A DNA stretch of 6,561 nucleotides, taken from assembly GCA_002698425.1 (NCBI GenBank), contig NZXU01000113.1, positions 1-6,561 of the forward strand, given 5' to 3'. Position 1 is the stretch's first letter. Each line of letters opens with the position of its first letter. This document shows, one piece after another, positions 1 to 5,470 of this stretch. The position numbers and the translations under genes were made by a program. The notes under the pieces are model-generated. The model was not told the origin of the DNA. It saw only the letters and a list, made by a program, of their open reading frames with translations, and made no database searches. This DNA is from Ahrensia sp. (GTDB taxonomy: Bacteria; Pseudomonadota; Alphaproteobacteria; Rhizobiales; Rhizobiaceae).

Positions 1-1164
1 ATGACTCTCGACAAGATCACCAGTATCTCCGACCTGCAGCGGATCGCGCGCAGGCGTGTCCCGCGCATGTTCTACGACTACGCCGATTCGGGCGCCTGGA
101 CGGAAAGCACCTATCGCGACAATTCCGACGCCTTCGCGCGGATCAAGCTGCGCCAGCGCGTCGCCCGCAAGATCGACAATCGCTCGGTGGCGACCACCAT
201 GGTCGGCCAGGACGTCTCGATGCCGGTGGCGCTCGCCCCGGTCGGCATGACCGGCATGCAGCATCCCGACGGCGAGATCCACGCCGCCCGCGCCGCCGAG
301 AAATTCGGCGTGCCGTTCACCCTGTCGACGATGAGCATCTGCTCCATCGAGGAAGTGGCGAAAGCGACGTCGAAGCCCTTCTGGTTCCAGCTTTACGTGA
401 TGCGCGACCGCGGCTTTGCCGCCGACCTGATCGCCCGCGCCAAGGCGGCCGGCTGCTCGGCGCTCGTCCTGACGCTTGACCTGCAGATCCTCGCCCAGCG
501 CAACAAGGACGTGAAGAACGGCCTGTCCGCGCCGCCCAAGCCGACGCTCGCCAACATGATCAACCTGGCCTTCAAGCCGGCCTGGTGTCTCGGCATGCTG
601 CAGACGCAGAACCGCACCTTCGGCAACATCGCCGGCCATGTGAAGGGCGTCGAGGACATGTCGTCGCTGTCCGACTGGACCAACTCGCAGTTCGACCCGA
701 CGCTCGACTGGGAATCGGTCGAGTGGATCAAGAAGCACTGGGACGGACCGCTGATCCTCAAGGGCGTGAACGATGTCGAGGACGCGAAGATCGCGGCCGG
801 CACGGGCGCCGATGCGATCATCGTCTCCAATCATGGCGGCCGCCAGCTGGACGGCGCGGCGGCCTCCATCGACATGCTGGCCCCGATCGTCGACGCGGTC
901 GGCGACAGAATAGAGGTGCATCTCGATTCCGGCATCCGTTCGGGCATGGACATCTTCAAGGCGGTCGCGCTCGGCGCGAAATCGACCTTCATCGGTCGCG
1001 CCTTCATCTACGGTCTCGGCGCCGCCGGCGAGCAGGGCGTGACAAAGGCGCTACAGATGTTGCGCAAGGAACTCGACATCACCATGGCGCTGGCCGGCGA
1101 GACCAGTATCGCCAATGTCGGCCACCACAATCTGCTCCAGCCTCCCGCTCACAAACTTCCCTAG
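1..1164 (+). CDS. lldD: FMN-dependent L-lactate dehydrogenase (LldD type)
   Basis: This 387-residue protein belongs to the FMN-dependent alpha-hydroxyacid dehydrogenase family. It is expected to oxidise L-lactate to pyruvate and pass electrons to the respiratory chain at the inner membrane. The whole TIM-barrel signature is visible: the N-terminal FYDYADSGAWTE (Tyr27, substrate binding), APVGMTGMQHPDGE near 79-92, QLYVMRDRG with catalytic Tyr132, LTLD with Asp160, Arg167, the flavin-contacting Lys254 in LILKG, and SNHGGRQLD with the catalytic base His278 and Arg281. These are followed by the phosphate-binding HLDSGIRSG and ALGAKSTFIGRAFIYGL. The LTLDLQILAQRNKD segment and the DSGIR form (Ser where glycolate oxidases have Gly) fit LldD rather than glycolate or mandelate enzymes. 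Length is normal for the family. The ATG is the first base of the window, so its ribosome site and promoter cannot be seen. It converges on the dehydrogenase at 1403-2323. The substrate is inferred from family; other L-2-hydroxyacids are possible. Confidence 0.95.
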   Translation: MTLDKITSISDLQRIARRRVPRMFYDYADSGAWTESTYRDNSDAFARIKLRQRVARKIDNRSVATTMVGQDVSMPVALAPVGMTGMQHPDGEIHAARAAEKFGVPFTLSTMSICSIEEVAKATSKPFWFQLYVMRDRGFAADLIARAKAAGCSALVLTLDLQILAQRNKDVKNGLSAPPKPTLANMINLAFKPAWCLGMLQTQNRTFGNIAGHVKGVEDMSSLSDWTNSQFDPTLDWESVEWIKKHWDGPLILKGVNDVEDAKIAAGTGADAIIVSNHGGRQLDGAAASIDMLAPIVDAVGDRIEVHLDSGIRSGMDIFKAVALGAKSTFIGRAFIYGLGAAGEQGVTKALQMLRKELDITMALAGETSIANVGHHNLLQPPAHKLP

Positions 1165-1223
1165 ACGCTCGCCTTGCAGCGCAATTTGCCTGAACCGAGA
1201 AGTGCGGCTCCCTGCTCACCGCC

Positions 1224-1257
1224 GTGAATTCCCGGCTCCCATGCCTGGGGAATTCAC
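1224..1257 (+). terminator. strong stem-loop after lldD, candidate terminator
   Basis: GTGAATTCCC at 1224-1233 and GGGAATTCAC at 1248-1257 form a perfect 10-bp stem. GGC at 1234-1236 can pair with GCC at 1243-1245 after a two-base bulge, leaving a TCCCAT loop. The site starts 59 bases after the lldD stop. It is followed by CTTCCATCTGATT and so lacks a proper U-tract. It could be a weak intrinsic terminator, an mRNA 3'-end stabiliser, or a copy of a dispersed palindromic repeat. Confidence 0.45.
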
Positions 1258-1371
1258 CTTCCATCTGATTGAAATGCGTTGGGTGTTTATAGCCCTCCGA
1301 GATCGGATTTCCCGGGAAGGCGCGGAAATGCCCTGCAGCATGCGGCCTCACAGGAAGGTTTCCCCCAGAGA

Positions 1372-1402
1372 CCGGTTCGCCGCGGGTTCGCGGATTTACC
1401 GG
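1372..1402 (-). terminator. bulged hairpin abutting the dehydrogenase stop, weak candidate
   Basis: CCGGT at 1372-1376 pairs with ACCGG at 1398-1402, and inside it CCGCG at 1380-1384 pairs with CGCGG at 1389-1393 around a GGTT loop. The structure begins right after the stop codon of the minus-strand dehydrogenase gene. It has no T-run on the minus-strand side, so intrinsic termination is doubtful. In DNA this GC-rich, short hairpins arise easily by chance. Confidence 0.25.
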
Positions 1403-2323
1403 CTACCGGCCCCTTGAGAGTTCGACAAGTCCGTCCCGCAATATCGCACCCATGCGCGTACGCGCCTCGATGGTGGAACTGCCGATATGAGGCAGGATGA
1501 AGGCGTTCGGCAGTTGCAGGTATCTCCGGTCGAAATCCGGTTCGCGATCGAACACGTCGAGACCCGCACCGCCGATGCGGCCCGCCTGAAGCGCCTCGAT
1601 CAACGCGTTGTCCTCGATGATGTTGCCCCGCGCCACGTTGACCAGCAGGGCGCCGCTCTTCATCTGTCCGATCCTGTCGCCATTGATCATGTAGCGGGTG
1701 GATTCATTGGACGGACAGCAAAGCACCACGAGATCGGCCTGCTGCAGAAGCGTATCGAGTTCGGCGTGAAATTGCGCACCGGCCTCAAGAGAGGCTTCAA
1801 GCGGTCTTCTGTTGTGATAAGCGACGGTCATGCCGAGGCCGCGCAGCCGTGCAGCTATCTCGCGGCCGATCCGGCCCATCCCGATTATGCCGGCCGCCTT
1901 CGACGCAAGCTCCGTTCCGATCAACTGGCGAGGCGTCCAACCGCTCCAGTTTCCCGAGCGTATAAGCTCTATGCTTTCCGTCGCCCGCCGCGCAGCGCCG
2001 AGCGCCAGAAAAACGGCGGTCTCCGCGACCGACGCGCTGAGCACGTCCGGGGTCGACAGGAACGCGATGTCGCGTCGCGCCAGGGCTTCGAGGTCAATAT
2101 GATCCGTGCCGACCGAATAGGTCGCCACAACCTTCACCGTCTCCGGAAGACGATCGATCGCTTCGGCGTCGAGGCGGGTCTCGACGGAGATCAGCAACAC
2201 GTCCGCGTCTCCGCCCCGACCGAAAACATCCGCCAGCGAGGCGCATTGGATGAAGTCAAACTCCTCGCGGAACAGGGCCGAGACAAAGTCGGGGAGCGAA
2301 CAGCACGAACAGATTTTCCACAT
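1403..2323 (-). CDS. D-isomer-specific 2-hydroxyacid dehydrogenase (glyoxylate/hydroxypyruvate reductase-like)
   Basis: This 306-residue cytosolic enzyme should interconvert a D-2-hydroxyacid and its 2-keto acid with a nicotinamide cofactor. The Rossmann motif GMGRIG lies at 148-153 in GIIGMGRIGREIA. The catalytic triad is in place: Arg232 in NVARGNIIED, Glu261 in DVFDREP and His279 in LPHIGSS. YHNRRP at 169-174 ends the second strand of the nucleotide fold with Asn-Arg-Arg instead of an acidic residue, which usually means NADP(H) preference. I chose the ATG at 2321-2323 because it gives the usual family length and starts just before the first strand (CSLPDFVSALF aligns with the GhrB-type N-terminus). 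Only a weak GAGA lies upstream. The open frame continues 48 codons further, but those codons overlap the end of dctM and look non-native. The gene follows dctM by 64 bases, so it is probably co-transcribed with the TRAP genes and may process the acid they once imported. The exact substrate cannot be read from sequence. Confidence 0.93.
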   Translation of the reverse strand: MWKICSCCSLPDFVSALFREEFDFIQCASLADVFGRGGDADVLLISVETRLDAEAIDRLPETVKVVATYSVGTDHIDLEALARRDIAFLSTPDVLSASVAETAVFLALGAARRATESIELIRSGNWSGWTPRQLIGTELASKAAGIIGMGRIGREIAARLRGLGMTVAYHNRRPLEASLEAGAQFHAELDTLLQQADLVVLCCPSNESTRYMINGDRIGQMKSGALLVNVARGNIIEDNALIEALQAGRIGGAGLDVFDREPDFDRRYLQLPNAFILPHIGSSTIEARTRMGAILRDGLVELSRGR

Positions 2324-2387
2324 GGCGAGATTTCTCAGGGCGTTGTGAAGGGCGGCGCCTTTCGATGCGGGTGCGCCGCCGCGCTTC

Positions 2388-3689
2388 CTACATCGAATTG
2401 GGCAGCCACAGAACAAGCTGCGGGAAGACGGTGAACAAGACCACGAGCCCGAGACAGAGAGCCACATAGGGCCAGGCTCCCCGGAACATCTCGAGCGTCG
2501 GCACGTCGGGCAGTGATTTGGACAATATGAAGATGTTCATCCCGACAGGCGGCGTGATGAGGCCGACTTCGCTCATGAGCACGATGATAATGCCGAACCA
2601 GATCGGATCGAAGCCGAGCCCCACGATGACCGGGAACATGAAAGGCAGCGTCAGCAGCAACATGCCGAGCGCGTCCAGGAACATCGCCAAGACCAGCAGC
2701 AGCAGCACGAACAGCGCCAGGACGACATACATGTTCAGTCCCGCCGACGATATGACGTCCACCAGATCGCTAGTGACGCGCGTCGCGATCAGCACGCGCG
2801 AGAAAACGGTCATCGCGATGAGTATCGCAAAAACCATCGCGGATAGGCTGACGGCGTCATAAGCCGCGTCGATTATGTCCCTGACTTTCACGCGCCTCGT
2901 GGCGACCGAATAGACAAGGACCGCGAACGCACACACGGCCGCGGATTCGCCCGGCGTGAAGAAGCCGTTGTAGAGTCCGCCGATCACCACGCCGAAAATG
3001 ATGACGACCGGCGACAGCTTGCCGAGAGACAGGAAACGTTCGCGCCATGAAAAGCGCGGTCCCCGCGGCCCGAGTTCCGGATTGAGGCTGCAGCGTATGA
3101 TGTTGTAGGCGGAGAAGATGACTGCCATCAGAATGCCGGGAACGATGCCGGCGATGAAGAGCTTGCTGATCGAGGTCTCCGTCTGAAGCCCGTAGATGAT
3201 CAGCAGGAGGCTTGGCGGAAGCATGATCGCGATGGTCGACGCGCAGGCGATGGCGCCGGCCGACATCTTCACATCGTATTTCTACCGTATCATTTCCGGC
3301 ATTGCGACTTTCGCCATGGTGCCGACAGCCGCGGCGCTGACGCCGGTTACCGCTCCGAAAGCGGCCGAGGCCGATACCGTGGAGACAAGCAATCCGCCAG
3401 GCAGCCGGCCGAACCATTTGTGCATCGTGTCGAACAGGTCTTCGCCGATGCGCGCCTTGCTGATCAGCTGGCCGGCAAAGATAAACAGCGGAACGGCGGA
3501 GAACAGGAACTCGCCGGCGCTCGAAAAGGCGGTGGTGTAGAACTGAGAGATCGTCGGGCCGACGCCGTAAAGCAGGAACAGGGCGAGAAAGGAAACGCCG
3601 GAAATCGCCCAGGCGATCGGGACCCCTATCACGATTGCGCCAATCAGGACAAAGAACGTGCCGTATCCGACGACGGTTGGATCAATCAT
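2388..3689 (-). pseudogene. dctM: TRAP transporter large permease DctM, interrupted by an in-frame TAG
   Basis: Read through, this is a complete DctM of 434 codons including stops, the normal length for the ion-coupled 12-helix TRAP membrane subunit that takes up organic acids. The 5' part (3282-3689) gives 135 residues, from MIDPTVVGYG through the family segments AVPLFIFAGQLI and TGVSAAAVGTMAKVAMPEMIR. It then hits TAG at 3282-3284. The same frame continues without any shift as KYDVKMSAGAIACAST, MLPPSLLLIIYG, GGLYNGFFTPGESAA, FLDALGMLLLTLPFMFP and EVGLITPPVGMN to the TAG at 2388-2390. DctM proteins normally read PEM-x-R-x-x-YD here, so one residue has become a stop. The ATG at 3687-3689 overlaps the end of dctQ by 8 bases, as in intact TRAP operons. 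A GTG at 3270-3272, just after the stop, could restart translation of the 294-residue C-terminal part, but no good ribosome site precedes it. A sequencing error is the main alternative to a nonsense mutation. Confidence 0.85.
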
Positions 3690-4053
3690 GGATCACGTCT
3701 TCCGGGATCTTCATCCGGCCGAAGATTTGCAGCGCCAGGATTACAACCGACAGGGCGCAAACGAACACGATGAACGCGGCGAAGGGCCAATAGGGGATCG
3801 CCACGTTCGGGCTGCCGGTGCCGATGCGGATATATCGGGGAATGCTCTGATAGGCGCCCCAGCCGATCGTGCCGAAAAACGCGAAAGCGCCGAGGATTTC
3901 CAGGATATTCGTGACGCCACGCAAGCGGCGGGGCAGCACGTCATAGAGAATGTCCATCCGGATGTGCGAACCGCGGACGAGCGACCAGGGCAGGATGGCG
4001 AAGACGAAGCTGATCATCAGGACGGATCCCGCGTCGATCGCTTGTCGCCGCAT
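3682..4053 (-). CDS. dctQ: TRAP transporter small permease DctQ, N-terminally short (probably truncated)
   Basis: This encodes about 123 residues of the small TRAP membrane subunit, which pairs with DctM. Three membrane segments are visible at roughly 10-26 (GSVLMISFVFAILPWSLV), 47-70 (LEILGAFAFFGTIGW) and 86-109 (AAFIVFVCALSVVILAL). The family signatures RGSHIRMDIL after the first of these and GTGSPNVAIPYWP before the last are clear. DctQ normally has four segments and about 150-190 residues, and the usual first helix with its AD-x-x-x-RY ending is missing. No minus-strand frame between 4081 and 4320 encodes a hydrophobic helix, and the gene's own frame has a TAA 15 codons before a TTG at 4078-4080. 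I chose the ATG at 4051-4053 because AGGA lies 7 bases before it. A GTG at 4066-4068 preceded by GAAGG is nearly as good. The stop overlaps the dctM start. With dctP absent and dctM interrupted, this is most likely a remnant. Confidence 0.78.
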   Translation of the reverse strand: MRRQAIDAGSVLMISFVFAILPWSLVRGSHIRMDILYDVLPRRLRGVTNILEILGAFAFFGTIGWGAYQSIPRYIRIGTGSPNVAIPYWPFAAFIVFVCALSVVILALQIFGRMKIPEDVIHD

Positions 4054-4274
4054 CGCATCGTCCTGCACGCGGACCTTCAAGCCACCGGTCAGTTTTGTCC
4101 GTTATCCGGTCACCTGCTGGCGATCGACATACATGAACGCGGCAAAACCCCGCAGGATGATATCAGCCTTTCCCTGGGTTGAGGGCGCGCCATTCGCCAG
4201 CCAGGCTCCGCGCCTCGGCAAGGCGGGAGACCCGACGCGCTGCAAAGGGGTTTGACAGCGAAGCTTCCGAATAC

Positions 4275-4290
4275 TGATTGACGTGCCTCA
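4275..4290. promoter_or_regulatory. operator-like site upstream of the LacI gene
   Basis: TGATTGACGTGCCTCA matches 12 of 16 bases of the perfect palindrome core TGAGGTACGTACCTCA at 5402-5417, including the central ACGT and the right half-site CCTCA. Five of eight positions are symmetric. The central CpG at 4282-4283 fits a LacI-family operator. The site overlaps the proposed -35 element of the regulator gene and lies 34 bases before its start codon, a position suited to autorepression and possibly to control of the divergent TRAP cluster. Function is inferred from similarity and position only. Confidence 0.5.
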
Positions 4291-4306
4291 GGAACTTTCC
4301 CTATCT
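4277..4306 (+). promoter_or_regulatory. candidate promoter of the LacI-family regulator
   Basis: ATTGAC at 4277-4282 and CTATCT at 4301-4306, 18 bases apart, each match 5 of 6 positions of the alphaproteobacterial housekeeping consensus CTTGAC / CTATAT. The start point would fall about 10 bases before the ATG, giving a very short leader that only just holds the ribosome site. An alternative -35, TTGACA at 4252-4257, has no good -10 partner at normal spacing. Confidence 0.35.
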
Positions 4307-4312
4307 AAAGCC

Positions 4313-4318
4313 AGGAGG
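4313..4318 (+). promoter_or_regulatory. ribosome binding site of the LacI-family regulator
   Basis: AGGAGG, a full match to the anti-Shine-Dalgarno core, lies 5 bases before the ATG at 4324 and fixes that start codon. Confidence 0.85.
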
Positions 4319-4323
4319 AAGGT

Positions 4324-5352
4324 ATGTCACGCCCGACCGTCAATGACCTGGCGAAAGCGGCCGGTGTAAGTCTCGCAACAATCGATCGGGTGCTCAACTC
4401 TCGGCCGGGCGTCCGCGAGCAGACGATCAGGCGGGTCAACGAGGCGATCGAACGGATAGGGTTCGTACGCGATGTCAGCGCGGCCAATCTTGCCCGCCAA
4501 CGCCGCTACAAGTTCGCATTCGTGCTTCCGGACGCGCCGGGCGAATTCGTGACGCTGCTGCGCTCCGCGGTGAACGAGGCCGCTGCGGGCCCGATCGTCG
4601 ACAGGATGGACCTGACCGTCGCGACGGTGCCGCCCAACGATCCGCATTTCCTTGTGAAGACGCTGCGGCGGCTGGGCACCTCGCAGATTGACGGTATCGC
4701 GGTGTACGCGCCGGAGACCCCGCATGTGCGCGACGAGATCGCGCATTTGAAGGAGAACGGCGTCGCGGTCGTGGCGCTGGTGTCCGACCTGCCGAACACC
4801 GGGCGCGACCATTTCGTCGGCATCGACAACATCGCCGCCGGCCGTACCGCCGGCGTATTGATGGGCCGCTTCATGCGGGAAATCCGGGGCTCCGTACTGG
4901 TTCTCGCCAGCTCGATGCAGGCGCGCGCGAACGCCGAGCGCCGCCTCGGCTTCGATCAGGTGATGGCGGAGCAGTTCGGCGCGATCGAGGTGCTTCCCTC
5001 GCTTGAAGGCCATAACGATCCGGAAACGATCAGGCGGATCGTTTCCACCGTCCTGGATACCAGGAGAGACATTGCAGGCATCTACTCGGTGGGAACGGGA
5101 AACGGCGTGCTGGTCGATCTGCTCAAGGAAACCGGCCGCGACCAGGATCTCGTCGTGATCGCGCATGAACTGACCCGGAACACGCGGCGGGCGCTCGAGG
5201 ACGGCGCGCTTGACGCGGTGATCAACCAGGATACCGGCCATATTGCGCGCAGTGCATTGCGGGTGTTGCGCGCGAAGACCGACGGCATAGACATTTTGTC
5301 GTCACAGGAGCGCATCCGCATAGAAATCATCATTCGCGAAAACCTCTACTGA
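4324..5352 (+). CDS. LacI-family transcriptional regulator
   Basis: This is a 342-residue DNA-binding repressor with a C-terminal sugar-binding-protein-like effector domain, the normal length for the family. The helix-turn-helix (TVNDLAKAAGVSLATIDRVLN, 5-25) falls in the same numbering as E. coli LacI, so the recognition-helix residues 17 and 18 are Leu and Ala instead of Tyr and Gln, and residue 21 is Asp instead of Ser. The hinge leucine Leu56 (AANLARQ) is present. It is the residue that wedges into the central CpG of the operator. The effector domain begins with YKFAFVLPD (62-70) and includes VGIDNIAAGRTAG, ARANAERRLGFDQV and GIYSVGTGNG, typical of the periplasmic-binding-protein fold. The gene lies divergently from the TRAP/dehydrogenase cluster and 118 bases upstream of an ABC solute-binding protein. 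Operator-like sites precede both this gene and the ABC gene, so it probably represses both until a sugar or sugar-acid ligand binds. The ligand is unknown. Confidence 0.95.
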   Translation: MSRPTVNDLAKAAGVSLATIDRVLNSRPGVREQTIRRVNEAIERIGFVRDVSAANLARQRRYKFAFVLPDAPGEFVTLLRSAVNEAAAGPIVDRMDLTVATVPPNDPHFLVKTLRRLGTSQIDGIAVYAPETPHVRDEIAHLKENGVAVVALVSDLPNTGRDHFVGIDNIAAGRTAGVLMGRFMREIRGSVLVLASSMQARANAERRLGFDQVMAEQFGAIEVLPSLEGHNDPETIRRIVSTVLDTRRDIAGIYSVGTGNGVLVDLLKETGRDQDLVVIAHELTRNTRRALEDGALDAVINQDTGHIARSALRVLRAKTDGIDILSSQERIRIEIIIRENLY

Positions 5353-5395
5353 CGGCCGGATTTCCACCGGATCCCGCTTTCAAACCTCGCCATGA

Positions 5396-5425
5396 TTGAC
5401 ATGAGGTACGTACCTCATTTAGGAT
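5396..5425 (+). promoter_or_regulatory. candidate promoter of the ABC solute-binding protein gene
   Basis: TTGACA at 5396-5401 is a perfect -35 hexamer. TAGGAT at 5420-5425 matches four of six positions of the -10 consensus, with an 18-base spacer. The start of transcription would fall near 5432, leaving a leader of about 40 bases. The palindromic operator fills almost the whole spacer, so a bound repressor would directly block RNA polymerase. Confidence 0.55.
5401..5418. promoter_or_regulatory. perfect 18-bp palindromic operator, probable LacI-family site
   Basis: ATGAGGTACGTACCTCAT is a perfect inverted repeat with no spacer and a CpG at its exact centre (5409-5410), the hallmark of LacI/GalR-family operators. 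It starts 48 bases after the end of the LacI-family gene and lies between the -35 and -10 hexamers of the next gene. An imperfect relative lies before the regulator gene at 4275-4290, and both sites share TGATTGAC at or next to their left side. I infer that the neighbouring regulator binds here; the sequence alone does not prove it. Confidence 0.75.
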
Positions 5426-5459
5426 CGCATCCGGATCGAATGATCCCGCTATCGATTTG

Positions 5460-5464
5460 GGAGG
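5460..5464 (+). promoter_or_regulatory. ribosome binding site deciding the start of the solute-binding protein
   Basis: GGAGG is followed by two adjacent in-frame ATG codons at 5468 and 5471. The spacing is 3 bases to the first and 6 to the second, so the second is the better start. The choice changes the signal peptide by one methionine. Confidence 0.75.
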
Positions 5465-5470
5465 AATATG

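Larger units (their letters stand above)
1165..1402. other. convergent intergenic region without a gene
   Basis: This 238-base gap lies between the stop codon of lldD and the stop codon of the minus-strand dehydrogenase. Short open frames cross it but none has a convincing ribosome site or protein-like composition. It contains two inverted repeats (1224-1257 and 1372-1402) and a perfect 10-base palindrome, TTCCCGGGAA, at 1309-1318. The likely role is transcription termination from both sides, but neither hairpin is followed by a run of T. Confidence 0.6.
4054..4323. other. divergent control region between the TRAP cluster and the LacI gene
   Basis: About 270 bases separate the start of dctQ from the start of the regulator gene. 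The right third holds the regulator's promoter, operator-like site and ribosome site. The rest (about 4084-4250) shows no gene. In one minus-strand frame it reads KADIILRGFAAF, which faintly recalls the end of a DctQ first helix, but no hydrophobic stretch precedes it and a stop follows. No TRAP binding-protein gene is found here, where dctP would normally sit. I see no convincing minus-strand promoter for the TRAP cluster. Confidence 0.5.

Noticed and set aside
2290..2323. Possible frameshift at the start of the D-2-hydroxyacid dehydrogenase, because the native frame begins with a cysteine-rich stretch and an alternative frame reads VENLFVLF
   Set aside because: The native frame has the right number of residues before LPDFV compared with GhrB-type enzymes. 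A cysteine-rich first strand is unusual but not evidence of a shift.
1487..2434. Plus-strand open frame of 315 codons opposite the D-2-hydroxyacid dehydrogenase
   Set aside because: The minus strand carries the Rossmann and catalytic motifs at the right spacing. The plus-strand product has no family features.
2324..2467. 48-codon N-terminal extension of the D-2-hydroxyacid dehydrogenase
   Set aside because: It would overlap the end of dctM by 80 bases, adds Cys/Ser/Arg-rich sequence unlike the family, and makes the protein too long.
3282..3284. Programmed readthrough or pyrrolysine insertion at the dctM TAG
   Set aside because: No suppressor tRNA gene or readthrough context is visible, the DctM family has no known dependence on pyrrolysine, and a simple nonsense mutation or base error explains it.
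4252..4257. TTGACA as the -35 element of the regulator gene
   Set aside because: The hexamer is perfect, but at 16-18 bases spacing the -10 candidates (CTGATT, TGATTG, GATTGA) are poor.
4327..5241. Minus-strand open frame of 304 codons opposite the LacI-family gene
   Set aside because: The sense strand encodes a complete LacI protein with a strong ribosome site. The antisense product is low-complexity Arg/His/Asp-rich sequence.
5353..5390. Possible terminator after the LacI-family gene (CCGG repeats)
   Set aside because: Only four-base self-complementary CCGG units with no T-run; some transcription may read on into the next gene.
5422..5446. GGATC...GATCC inverted repeat in the leader of the solute-binding protein gene
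   Set aside because: It has only five pairs with a 15-base loop; weak and probably chance.
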